A stretch of 64,000 nt of DNA from Steinernema hermaphroditum (GCA_030435675.1 CM059621.1:15810001-15874000), one strand, 5' to 3'. Positions 46,316 through 56,114 are shown, counted from the stretch's first letter. Notes: generated by a model not told the origin, from the sequence alone. Program-made: numbers and translations.

Positions 46316-49300
46316 GCTAATAAACGACAGTACGCCCGAAGAGAAACTGCACCTGCACGACCGGCGCGTCCTCGTCCTCCTCTGCGACCTCATCGCCGAA
46401 TGCGGCAGTTTCCAGAAGCAAACGGTCGTCCAGCAGCCTCAGGAGAACGATCGTCGTCGACGGCGCCGAAACAGCGGCGGTCAGTCGGCCATCGGCCAGA
46501 AGGGAGTTGGCTACGGACACGGGTCCACCCGATCGCGGTGGGACATCGAACGGGCCGTGGAGGAGCGTCTGGCCAGAGAGGAGCACTTGATATGGGTGCT
46601 AAACGCGCTGACGGCGTTCATCTTCTGCGCCAATCCCGACTTCCACGACACGGACTTCATTCAGCTGTCCGATTCCGCCTTCTCGCACATGACACCGCCG
46701 GTGGTGAAGGTGGTCACCGAGTCGGCCATCGTCGCCCTGCTCGAGTACCACCTCAACAACGATTCCGTCTTCGACGTTTCCGAACACATGGAGCTGTACC
46801 AGGTGGGTTCGTTTTGAGTTTACAGAGCGTCTGGCGACTCATATGTCAGAGCATCTTTGGCTACGTGGCGGGCGAACGCGCTATTTAAACTCGGAGCACC
46901 ACTAGAAACAACGACATGTCTCCGCGTTTAGGCCCTTCTGGAAACAGCTGCCGCGATGAGCTGCGTTCCAGAGCTCGTGCCGTATCTCGTCAAACCTCCA
47001 CGGCCCGACTCCAAATCGGTGGCCAAGGAGCTCGTCCCTCGCTTCAGAGACATCATGGACTCCTATCCTAACTCCTTCAAAGGTCACATGGGATCGCCCG
47101 ACTTCCGTCTGGTCGACTTCATTCGGCGAATTGATCGCTATTCTGAGGTGAGTTCGCATTTAGTGTTTAAAAAACGACTGGAATAGTCTGTCAAAGTGTA
47201 AATTCTGTGGCACACGCACATGTTCGTCTATAAATTTGATAGTAAAGTCATCGATATTCACAGGATGGCCAAAAAAGGCCATCGAGACAGAAGTCTAGGA
47301 AGCCATTCGTAGTTTAGACCCGTGAGACCGGTCGGCTTTTGTCGTTTCTCGGCCGGCCGTACGTTTGAATGTTCACGGAAATAATTTCCTAGACTTGTCC
47401 TTTTTGAGTCAGCCTGTATTTTTACTCTTCTTGGACATACGAAAGATTTTATGAAAGGACCGAATAATCGACGTCAGAGCGTTTCACAATAGATGATGCG
47501 ATCCTTTAAACACAACATTACAAAAGACAAAAATTGGAGAAACATAACAAAGACAAAGAACATTGCACAGCGGCCAGTCCTTAACCATTTGCCAAAACGG
47601 AGAACTATAGTATGAAAGAAGGCAAAAAAGGAGGAAATAAAATAAATACAACCTTGAATGCACTGTCGTAAATTCCAACGCACGGCGGCCCCACGTTCGT
47701 TTTATGAGAACGAACTACATCAAATCAAAGCGTTCCGGCAAAGTAAAGAGAAAAGGAGCAAATAAATTCTTGCCGGAACAAGATTCATTTTTGGCGACGC
47801 TTAAAGATTTTATTATGAAAGGACCGAGTATGTGACGTCAGAGCGTTTCACAATAGATGATGCGATCCTTTAAACATAACATCACAAAAGATAGCCGAAA
47901 CACAAGGCAAAAATCGGAGAAAAATAACAAAGACGAAGCACACCGCATAGCGGCCAGTCCTTGACCATTTGCGAAAAAGGATGACCAAAGTATGCAAGAA
48001 GTAAACAAAGGAGGACGTAAAATAAATATAACCTAGAATGCACCGCAGTAAATTCCAACGCACGGCGACCCCACCTTCGTTTTACGAGAACGAAGTACAT
48101 CAAATCCAAGCGTTCCGGCGGAAACTTGTAGAGAAAAGGAGCAAACAAATAAATACACGGATGATCGACGAAGATCGGAATTGGATCGTCCCACATCACG
48201 TGCGGCTGTCTCTTCCAAAACGCAATCAGCCAGCTAAAAGCGTGTTCTCCGTGAAGGGTCGACGCCTCTTGGAGAGCATCCGTACTGAGTGAGTCGAACG
48301 GAGCCCTTCGAAGTCTGATAGGGATATCGAAAGATGGGATGACGTCGCAGTCGATTGTGTCCAGGAAGACCTTCCCTGGAAGCCCGCCTCGAGGCAGCAG
48401 GGCCAGAAGGTCCTCGGGATAGGCGTCCAGTTTTGCGATGTCAATGACAACTTTGCGGCATGAAGTCATTAGCCGGAAGACCTTTCCTATTTCCCGAAGA
48501 AAAGAGGCGCGATCCCGACGAACGCCTGCTTCCAAACCCTTGTCCTTCCGGGGGTCGATCATCTTCACGGAGAGGGAGAGAGTTTCGATGTTGGAGGCGT
48601 CACCGGGAGCGAAGGTCCAGGAAGACCTTGGCGCGCGGTTAAAGATAGAGAGCATCCGAGAAAATCGATTCTGTTTTCGCATAGGACGCCTTTCCATGGA
48701 GTACTCTACGAGATCGGAGTCTTTCACGAAAGCGATCGTGACGGCGCCTTCAAAGCGAGAGGCCAAGGCGATCTTCGTCGACTCCAGCCACGAGCTTTCC
48801 AACATGGAGAGACTTTGGAGCGACTCGTAGGTGACGCAGTCGAGAATAGGAGCGATGAGTTCGGGAAGGAGCGACTCCATCGCAGCGACGTGTATCGCCA
48901 AATAGTGTTGTGATGCAAATGGAAGGACAGATCACACCAGAGCTTCTGGTGTGAAGATGTAGTGTGAGTGGGGCATCTCTGCTCGAACAGGGATACATGT
49001 AATGCATCTCGATGCGGGTCTGAAATTCGTGGTACTTATTATACTTGGGTCGTTCCGCACAGGGACCTCCTTAGGGTATTCTATGCTCAAAATTCATCAG
49101 TCGCAAATTTTCAGCCCGATCGGTGTATCCTTTGGGCGGTCAGTTGGCATCTCTGCTCGATTAGGGCAAAAAATAGCGCACAAGAACATATCCGCTTCAA
49201 CGAGCTATCCCATAGACACAAGCATAAGGTTTGCTGTTTCAAAATGTGACAAAATGCGATCAGATTGTCCAAAGTGGAGTCTCCGATGGTGCTCGGAAAT

Positions 49301-50878
49301 GAAGAAAGTTGCCAGAACAACAAGGCTCGCTTTAAATCTTAAATTTAAGTCGAAAAGTAGATCTATGGGCATGAGATCTACGTTTTTTTTATTTTTAGCT
49401 CTATAGACATGAGCCTAAACCGCAGCACATTGGGCTGTTAAGTTGAAACGGGTTTTCCATAAATGTAGCATTTACTCCCAGGCTGAGATGGATTTAAATC
49501 TCACCCTACATTGCCGCTTGTCGTTTAGGATAGGTTTGTTCAGAAGCGAAGACCTCACCGTACAAGGCCCTAGAGGACATTCAGAGTCATGTTCAGGTGG
49601 TGTGTCATAGACCGAAAAGATTTAATGTCCGTATGGACTGACGATTCATGATTTCTTCGCTCGTTCTCATCTGCTTCTTTCAGGTCATAATCACCGCCGC
49701 CCGCCAATACGAATCCAGCCTCCCGTCCGAACAGCGAATCCGCACAGCCGTGGCACGTCCCCGCGTCTCCGTCAGCGAATCGCCTCTGGAACGCGTCGCC
49801 GACGAGGAGAACGCCACTTTGGAGAGAGTGGACGTCGGCCTTCTCTACGCGAAGGTCCTTAAACCCTACCAGGTGGCGTCGCACCGCTTCATCGGCGACT
49901 ACGGCAAGCTCGTCATCCCGTTCACCTTCAAGAAGGAGGTGCGCAACATCAATCCCTTCTCGCCGTCCCTCAAGGAGCGCACCAAACGGATCGCCAAGGA
50001 GCTCGCCTCCATGCCCAACACGCTCCCTTTGAACGCGTCCAACTCGATCTTCGTCTGCGTGGACGAGGGTCGCTGCGATATCATCAAGGTGCTGATCTCG
50101 GGGCCCGACGACACTCCCTATCAGAACGGTCTCTTCGAGTTCGACGTCTTCTTCCCCAACACGTACCCCTTCTCGCCGCCCAAATGCGCATTCCTCACCA
50201 CCGGCACCGGCAACGTCCGCTTCAATCCGAACCTCTACAGCGACGGCAAGATCTGTCTGTCCATCCTGGGCACGTGGGAAGGTCGTCCGGAGGAGAAGTG
50301 GAATCCGTACTGCTCGCTTCTCCAAGTGCTCATCAGCATCCAGGGGCTCATCTTCGTCAAGGAGCCCTACTTCAACGAGCCCGGATTCGAGAAGTATCAG
50401 GGCACGGAGAAGGGCGAGGATTACTCCAGGCGCTACAACATGCAGATCGAGCACGCGACGTTGAGCTATGCCATCAGGGATCAGCTGAGGAATGGTCCTG
50501 ACCACTTCAAGGTGAACGATAGGTCTTCCATGTAGATGACCAATCTCCGTTTCAGGACGTGATCCATCGTCACTTCTGGCTCAAACGCAAAGCGGTCATC
50601 GAGCAGGCACAGCGCTGGCTGGCGGAGATGAGAAAAGATTTCGCGGAAAGCGAGAAGAACGCCAAACGCAAGGATTCGATCAATTTCGAAACCATCTATC
50701 AGCCTCAGCAGCAGGTTGGCGCATCAGTCTTTCCATGACTTGAACCTGCCCATTTTAGGAGCGAACGATCCAGGCACTGATCGACGAGCTGAACGCGCTC
50801 CCCTGTCCAGTGGACCATTTAAAGACGTACGAGGAGGACGGAGCGGCGAAGGTGCTGGAAGCGCCGCCGGAGGTGTGA
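46316..50878 (+). CDS. BIRC6: BIRC6/BRUCE-type ubiquitin-conjugating enzyme, C-terminal portion
   Basis: Exons 46316-46802, 46932-47147, 49684-50511, 50556-50714 and 50759-50878 give about 602 residues, in phase. BIRC6 is a giant E2/E3 hybrid that ubiquitinates apoptotic regulators. The match is specific: KGVGYGHGSTRSRWDIERAV with DSVFDVSEHMELYQALLE before the E2, then DIIKVLISGPDDTPYQNGLF, VRFNPNLYSDGKICLSILGT (catalytic Cys), WEGRPEEKWNP, EPYFNEPGFEKYQGT, HFWLKRKAVIEQ and the C-terminal LNALPCP. The BIR domain and thousands of upstream residues expected for BIRC6 are not in this stretch. The gene may continue upstream through 40,275-40,485 or be a reduced version. The third intron is 2.5 kb and contains an opposite-strand F-box-like gene. 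AATAAA lies at 51,000. Confidence 0.9.
47262..47427. mobile_element. MITE with CTAGAC-containing termini
   Basis: The left end is ACAGGATGGCCAAAAAAGGC followed by GAAGTCTAGGAA. The right end is its diverged complement (TTCCTAGACTTGTCC, then TTTTTGAGTCAGCCTGT). Length is about 165 bases with no coding. Related ends occur near 965, 23,500-23,546, 28,570-28,610 and 39,455. Confidence 0.65.
47440..47770. repeat. Duplicated 3' end of the F-box-like gene
   Basis: About 330 bases closely resemble 47,800-48,150. Shared words are GACGTCAGAGCGTTTCACAA, TAGATGATGCGATCCTTTAA, GCGGCCAGTCCTT and AATTCCAACGCACGGCG. It is a tandem copy of the last roughly 90 codons plus 3' flank of the nested gene. It no longer has an AATAAA where the intact gene does, so it is probably non-functional. 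Confidence 0.8.
47882..48901 (-). CDS. Single-exon F-box-like protein nested in the BIRC6-like intron
   Basis: A 339-codon uninterrupted frame. Residues about 8-40 (MESLLPELIAPILD, then YESLQSLSMLESSWLES) fit the F-box pattern of a leading LPPEL, a hydrophobic helix and a Trp-containing end; F-box proteins recruit substrates to SCF ubiquitin ligases through SKP1. The rest (a region with MIDPRKDKGLEAGVRRDR and FLDTIDCDVIPSFDIPIRLR) gives no family I recognise. The C-terminus is unusually aromatic and hydrophobic (LYLFYVLLCLLLAYFG). AATAAA on the minus strand at 47,815-47,810 lies about 70 bases past the stop, supporting this 3' end. The lack of introns contrasts with every neighbour and suggests a retrocopy origin. 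It lies entirely within the 47,148-49,683 intron on the opposite strand. Confidence 0.7.
   Translation of the reverse strand: MAIHVAAMESLLPELIAPILDCVTYESLQSLSMLESSWLESTKIALASRFEGAVTIAFVKDSDLVEYSMERRPMRKQNRFSRMLSIFNRAPRSSWTFAPGDASNIETLSLSVKMIDPRKDKGLEAGVRRDRASFLREIGKVFRLMTSCRKVVIDIAKLDAYPEDLLALLPRGGLPGKVFLDTIDCDVIPSFDIPIRLRRAPFDSLSTDALQEASTLHGEHAFSWLIAFWKRQPHVMWDDPIPIFVDHPCIYLFAPFLYKFPPERLDLMYFVLVKRRWGRRALEFTAVHSRLYLFYVLLCLLLAYFGHPFSQMVKDWPLCGVLRLCYFSPIFALCFGYLL
48933..48955. promoter_or_regulatory. Perfect palindrome upstream of the F-box-like gene
   Basis: TCACACCAGA and TCTGGTGTGA flank a 3-base centre, about 30 bases upstream of the minus-strand ATG. It could be a dimeric factor site; no known site is claimed. 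Confidence 0.4.
48956..49683. other. Remaining part of the large BIRC6-like intron
   Basis: No further gene is supported between the nested gene and the E2-coding exon. TTCTTTCAG at 49,675-49,683 is the acceptor. Confidence 0.5.
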
Positions 50879-50999
50879 GGCGGAGACTCTGTCTTTCTTT
50901 TCTCTTGCACGGGTTCGTCCCTCCATTCCCATATCCCATCGTGTGGCATCCTATGCCTTATCTGTGTACACATTGACTCATTTTCACTGATATACTGGG

Positions 51000-51005
51000 A
51001 ATAAA
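51000..51005 (+). terminator. Polyadenylation signal of the BIRC6-like gene
   Basis: AATAAA, 122 bases after the TGA stop. Confidence 0.65.
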
Positions 51006-51662
51006 AAGATTACGTTTCATGCCCACTGTCCAATCCTGGCGGGGACTTCTCGGACAGGTTCGTATCTGTGGCCCTTAGGTGTCCCTGGACGAGAGGGGAG
51101 AAGATGTGACAGGAGAAGGATATCCGACTGACTTCTTGGATGGGTCACCGGGAGATCGGCGGCTGCGGAATGACATCATCGGAGTCCACGATCGCGCTGA
51201 CATACGGATACTGAGAATAGTAGTCACTTTCCGTTATCCTGTGCCGTCCCATCTCACTCTCTTATTTCCGTCTTTCCACCTTCGTATCAAATCGGCCTAA
51301 AAGAGAAGACGCTGCAAGACAGCATCGCTTGTATGCCAGGACCTCATCTTCTTCTATTCCCACATTCATTTTACAGAGCTATACCTCAGAAGGCCGTGGA
51401 GCATGGTCTCGCCACAGTCCACATACTCGTCAGAGCTGATTTTCGCATTCCGAAATCAGTCTGCGAGAAATCCAAATTGATAGCCGCACCCTGTCGAAAA
51501 CGCGTTTTATCCAACATAAATACAGAACGCTAGCAATTGATTTTTAGCGGATTTAAGTGTGATTTGGACAATCCCCTAATGGTCAGGCCGCATCTTTATG
51601 GACCGCACTGTATGGTAGCTGAAATTGTACACCCCTTCATTGGACAGAAGTTCCACAGCAAT
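51006..51662. other. Non-coding spacer with a possible minus-strand exon remnant
   Basis: A minus-strand segment at about 51,080-51,230 begins after a TTCTCAG and reads YPYVSAIVDSDDVIPQPPIS before a stop. It may be a remnant of a gene 3' end, but no partner exon is seen. Otherwise nothing is supported. Confidence 0.3.
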
Positions 51663-52604
51663 TTAGACGACACAGACGACTGTCGCAACCTGGTACCAAC
51701 TTTCCACTGTCCCCGCCCGTTGAACATCCTCGGTAGTTCCGGGCGGATTTGTGACGAGTGTTGTGTAACCCTTCTTCGGTTTCACCACAATTTGCGCTCC
51801 ATTTGCAGCTTCCTTGATCTGGTACGACTCGTCTAAAAGCAAATGCAAACAAATCAAACGCTGTCTACTACACGATTACATCTGCATTCGAGGTCGCAGA
51901 AGTCGTTCAAGATAGGATTCGTGTTCGGAGTGATGGCTCTGCTATCGTGGATGACGTGTTGTTCACTAATGGATGGAATGCCGTTTTCGCTGTCGCATTT
52001 CTTCGCTATGCAAAACCGAAACTTGTCTCCAAACGTCGGAAGCGCATGAGCCGCACATCCCTTACCTTTCTAAAAAAATGCTCATATTGTTATGCAATCG
52101 AAACGTTCCACTGACAGTGGATACATGCAGGGAGATGTTGAACGTCTTGGTCTTCGTGTCGAGCGTGTAGCGAAGTCCGGATCGACGCATGGCCAGAACG
52201 AACCACATGACGCACCGCGCATCCTGCGAGAGCGGGAAAGTAAATTGCAGCTCGGCATCGTTGACCTGGAAGTTGGCTAGCTTCTCAGGACGCAGACACT
52301 CAGCAGCTTGCTTCTTCAAGGTCTTCTCGTCGCCGAGAGTGCCATATCCACGCTCTCCCTTGAACTTAAACTCCACGATTACGTAGAAGAACACGAAAAA
52401 ACTAACGAGGTTGAAGTGGATGCCTAGCGTTTCTTGTCCCGACTTCGATGATGCCTCCTGTGAGCAGGAGTCGGCTTCTGTCGGCTGCACTGGAGTTCCT
52501 TTCCAGTATTGAAGTGGTGTTAACCTCATAGGACCGGCATCTGACGACGTCGCTCCTTCGAAGAGAAGGAGGATGGCAAGGAAACAGCTGAGCAACCACT
52601 TCAT
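51663..52604 (-). CDS. Truncated, probably secreted copy of the TM-PDZ protein
   Basis: Exons 52604-52407, 52364-52116, 52069-51880 and 51832-51663 give 268 residues. The protein is nearly identical to the ectodomain encoded at 43.6-45.4 kb, including the signal peptide (MKWLLSCFLAILLLFEGATS) and all recognised Cys-containing landmarks. Homology ends at 51,666, where the TM segment is cut after WYQVATVVCVV and a TAA arises from the adjacent unrelated sequence. The second hydrophobic stretch and PDZ domain are missing. All splice junctions are kept (first intron 42 nt against 48). The product should be exported but not anchored, so it could act as a soluble competitor or be a recent decaying duplicate. 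Its own TATA-like box is at 52,669. Confidence 0.75.
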
Positions 52605-52957
52605 CTTCGGTTCAGGTTCAAATACGTAAATAACGTCCTGGGAGTGAAATGCAGCGCCCAGTCGGCCTATTTATGCGTTTTTGCTGTCTGCAGAGTAGAC
52701 AGTGAGACGCAACGGTGTCTCACTGTCTACTTTTGCGACTAGACAGTGATATGGTGCGCTCATGAAATGCATTTCATTGGTATTCCAAAATTCGAACCAA
52801 GAACAGAACGTTTGCTTTAATTCGGACTCGTTTGAATACAAAGACGAACCATTCCGGACTCGTTTGGAGTAGGGGATCACTAATCCGAAACGGAGTCCCA
52901 ACGGTTTTTCCGTCGCGATTGTCATTTGACATTCTCTAGTGGGCATGGTGGCGTGGG
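51666..52957 (-). repeat. Segmental duplication, copy 2
   Basis: Counterpart of 44,460-45,826. On the promoter side similarity runs through CGGCCTATTTATGCGTT, CGCGATTGTCATTxGACATTC and GGCATGGTGGCGTGGG before fading at about 52,957. Confidence 0.9.
52694..52731. repeat. Perfect 15-bp stem hairpin
   Basis: AGTAGACAGTGAGAC and GTCTCACTGTCTACT enclose the 8-base loop GCAACGGT. The hairpin lies about 90 bases upstream of the truncated copy's ATG. The matching region of copy 1 (about 45,480-45,515) lacks the complete stem, so it is specific to copy 2. Confidence 0.8.
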
Positions 52958-53188
52958 CTTCTCAAAAGCACTTCTATATCGTGTAGTTTGCGGAGCATAC
53001 AACATACAGTGCTGGAAAGGTTGGCCATGGCGTTTTCGAAAACAAAAGCACAATCTGTAAGTTAATGTCGCTCTTTCTTCGCCACATCCTTCGTGCACAA
53101 AGCACAACACATCTTCTTCCACAGAGGTGTGATGTCATAGTTGGACGGTAAACAGGCCAACATCTCCTCTAGTTTGTGCGCAGCTGGG

Positions 53189-53196
53189 TATAAAAA
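53189..53196 (+). promoter_or_regulatory. TATA box of the short-chain dehydrogenase gene
   Basis: TATAAAAA in GGGTATAAAAACTTC, 31 bases before the ATG, implying a very short 5' UTR. Confidence 0.65.
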
Positions 53197-53226
53197 CTTC
53201 CGAAGGTGTCACTCAAACACTCAACA

Positions 53227-54185
53227 ATGAGATTCTCCGGCAAAGTCGCAATCGTCACCGGCTCCACGAGTGGAATCGGCCAGGCCACGGTGCTTCTTCT
53301 GGCCGCCGAGGGCGCCAAAGTCGTCATTCATGGACGCTCCGCTGAGAAGATCGAGGTGACTACCGTATACCCTTGCGGCGACTCATTTCTTTGTAGGCCA
53401 CCCTGAAAATGCTCAAGGACAAAGGCGTCAAGAGCGAGAACGTGATGGTGATGCGAGGAGAGATCCAGGAGGACAACCTCGTCGAGTACCTCGTGGAGAG
53501 AACTGTCCAGAAGTTCGGGAGGATCGACATCTTGGTCAACAACGCCGGTTTGGGTGGTGCTCCCAAGATGGACCCCAGTTCCATGCAGACCTACGATCTT
53601 CTTCAGGACGTCAACGTCAAGAGGTACCCATGAAAGTCATGTCCCTTTCTACCGTACCTCTGCAGCGTCATAAAGCTCACGAACCTCGTTCTGCCATACC
53701 TAGAGAAAACCAAGGGCAACATCGTCAACGTCAGCAGTGTGCTCGCCTACTACCCGGTAGGGTTTCCCATCTGCGTCGCTTTCTCCACACCAGATTTAGG
53801 CTCCCACCCTCCTCTACTACGCGATGTCCAAGGCCGCCCTCGACCACTTCATGCGATCCTCGACTGAAACGTTCGCCAAGAAGGGCGTCAGAATCAACAA
53901 CATCAAGTAGGTCGAGGCGTGTAATCGAGGCATACAAGATGACTTCTTAGTCCCGGCTACATTCGAACGGACTTCCTCAACCAAATGGATGTGCCCAAGG
54001 AGGTCCAACAGCACTTGGCCAGCACCTACAACACCATCCACCCTTTTGGGCGCGTGGGCGTCCCTTCGGACGTGGCGAAGCCGATCGCCTTCTTGGCCAG
54101 CGACGACGCCAGCTACGTGAATGGAGTGACGCTGACCGTCGATGGAGGTCAAGTTCTGAAGACTAATCTCACCCATCTTAACTGA
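53227..54185 (+). CDS. Short-chain dehydrogenase/reductase (classical SDR)
   Basis: Exons 53227-53355, 53397-53623, 53666-53756, 53800-53906 and 53951-54185 give 262 residues, in phase. It is a soluble NAD(P)-dependent oxidoreductase of the classical SDR fold. The cofactor motif TGSTSGIG is at about residues 11-18, NNAG is in the middle, and the catalytic tetrad is complete: Asn in DVNVKSVIK, Ser in VNVSSVLAY, and Tyr/Lys in [15 protein letters not shown] and [11 protein letters not shown] are the usual C-terminal SDR landmarks. Basic residues after the second beta strand (HGRSAEK) suggest NADP preference. No signal peptide or TM segment. All four introns are 41-44 nt. AATAAA lies at about 54,260. 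It is convergent with the SH2-pseudokinase gene. Substrate unknown. Confidence 0.93.
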
Positions 54186-54377
54186 TTGAAGTTCACAAGA
54201 TTGTCTTACGCAATCACTGAAAACTTATTACATAAACTACAAACTACACTATATCCGGAATAAATAGCACATCGTGCGAAAGTAAAACCTGTCATTTTAG
54301 CAGGCATTAATAAAAAGAGTAGATTCAATAGAATTTGCATCCATCACATATCCTCCAGTTGCGACAAAAACGCCACC

Positions 54378-54383
54378 TTTATT
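54378..54383 (-). terminator. Polyadenylation signal of the SH2-pseudokinase gene
   Basis: AATAAA on the minus strand, 23 bases after the stop. Confidence 0.55.
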
Positions 54384-54405
54384 ACCTACAAAATCGTTCT
54401 GACAC

Positions 54406-56018
54406 TCACTTCTGCAAATCACTCAATGATTCGAGGACTCCTTTGAAGTTCGGGCGTTCGTGAGGCTTCGCCGCACAGCAACGCTTCAACAACGCCTCCA
54501 GGCGGCCATTCTCCATTCGAATTTTGGGGTGAAGAGAGCGGCGCACAAAGGCCTTCGTCGTTTCCTCTTGTGACTTGTCTCCGAAAGGCGACTGGCCAGT
54601 GAAGAACTCGAAGAGGAAAAGTCCTAAGGCGAAGACATCGGTGTTGATTCGGAACGCTTTGGTTTCCATCACTTCTAGAGGCAAGTTTTGAGGATTCCGG
54701 TAATTCAACGGCTGCACTGGACCCCAAGCTTCCGTTTGCAGCTCTACATTTCTCTTCTCATCAGAAACGTCAAGGCGAATGGCTTCGGCGAAATCGGTAA
54801 TCATGAAGCGGCCGTTTTCGCGAACAACGATCGTGTCGAGATTCAGATGGCAGTGGAGAACTCCAACAGTCCGCATGTCGTGGAGGGTAGAGGCTAGCTC
54901 AATGGCCATCTAAATAGAAGATCCGTTTAATCAGCATTAACGTTATGACTGATCACCTACATCGATCTTTTGCGCTTCGGACAATTTTTTCCACTTGCTT
55001 GACCCGATGAATTTCCGCGTCATCACCCAATTCGCTTCGGCATATGCGACCAGAAAGGGCGCTTCCTTGACATCCATCGCGTTAATTCGCTGGATACATT
55101 TGTTGCGGAGCTGGTCGTGTAGGAATTTCAGCGTGCAGAATTCCTGAAAAAAACGAAAATGGTATCTGGAAACCAAAAAGGCTTAATGATGTCAGCTGCT
55201 GAGCACGCTGTCTCTACGCACAATGATCCCGTGATACTTACCGTGAGCAGTCTCTCCCTCGTCTTCGCATCTTTTTGGGACATTCGCTTTACAGTTGACC
55301 TATGAACAATGTCCTTCGCAACAACACTGGCCGTATAAATCTGCAAAGATACGATCAATGTACATATCGATAAAAAAACTTGCTAGAACTGACAGTATTA
55401 TCATCGTTGTGCTCGATAAGCTGATGAAGAAAGATCTCCACGTCGTTGCCTGCCATCCCAATGTCCCTCGGATTGACAAGTCTTCTTGGGATCGCGTGTT
55501 GCTTCTCGAAAACTGACGAAAAGAAGTTTACCGGCGGCAGAGGGAAGATGCGATCGTTCACCGTGGTTTCCGGACAAAAGAATCGCACAAGAGCGGCCAC
55601 TGAAGAGAGCTTGACCGCTGGGCACTCGGAAAACCACACGAGGCCCTCGTCTTCCGATTTCTGGATGCACAAGTGGAAGAAGGCGTCATCTTCACGACGC
55701 ACAGAAAAGAAATGCGCAAAATTGTCCGACTTCCAAAGACAAAAGTCGCCTAAAAGAGTGCACATAGCAAGAGAATAGGGAAAACGACATACCCCTCTCG
55801 AGCAGAACATTTCGCTCGACGAATTCGGCGTTCACGTTGGCGAAAAAGAAGAGTTTCTTCTGGACGACGGCCTCCGGATCCAGAATGTCATGGCGCTGCA
55901 CGGCGACATCGTCGCTTAGCGAGAGTCCCACTTCGGACGAACTCATTGTGACCGCTTGATGGAAGTCGACCGATTCGAAGTGAGCGATGCGAGGGAAAGA
56001 AAGCGAGGGCGCCTGCAT
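54406..56018 (-). CDS. SH2-pseudokinase of the FER-like type
   Basis: Exons on the minus strand are 56018-55793, 55749-55394, 55340-55242, 55143-54961 and 54909-54406; 455 residues, in phase. An N-terminal SH2-like region (about residues 70-150: LLERGDFCLWKSDN, HFFSVRREDDAFFHLCI, SVAALVRFF) is followed by a kinase-like domain to the C-terminus. In the SH2 part the usual FLVRES is FCLWKS, so the phosphotyrosine-binding Arg is lost. In the kinase part VVAK may keep the beta-3 Lys, but the catalytic loop HRDLxxxN reads HCHLNLDT and DFG reads DFA, while TDVFALGLFLFEFFTG keeps the structural helix. It is therefore probably catalytically dead. C. elegans has many SH2-kinases of this type, several active in sperm. 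A TATA box lies at 56,115-56,122. An alternative start is the Met about 24 codons downstream (MSSSEVGLS). Confidence 0.82.
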
Positions 56019-56114
56019 GTGGAAGGCGACTGTCTAGTCTAGACTCGGGCACAGTGGACGTGCAGAATGATGTATCTGCGGCAACCTTCTTGCCACTCTC
56101 TCCCAATGGGAATC

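Noticed and set aside
47833..47840. TGACGTCA, a CRE-like palindrome.
   Set aside because: It lies downstream of the F-box-like stop in a repeated segment, so a promoter role is unlikely.
49570..50505. A 311-codon minus-strand frame opposite the E2 exon.
   Set aside because: A shadow of the strongly supported plus-strand BIRC6-type E2 exon.
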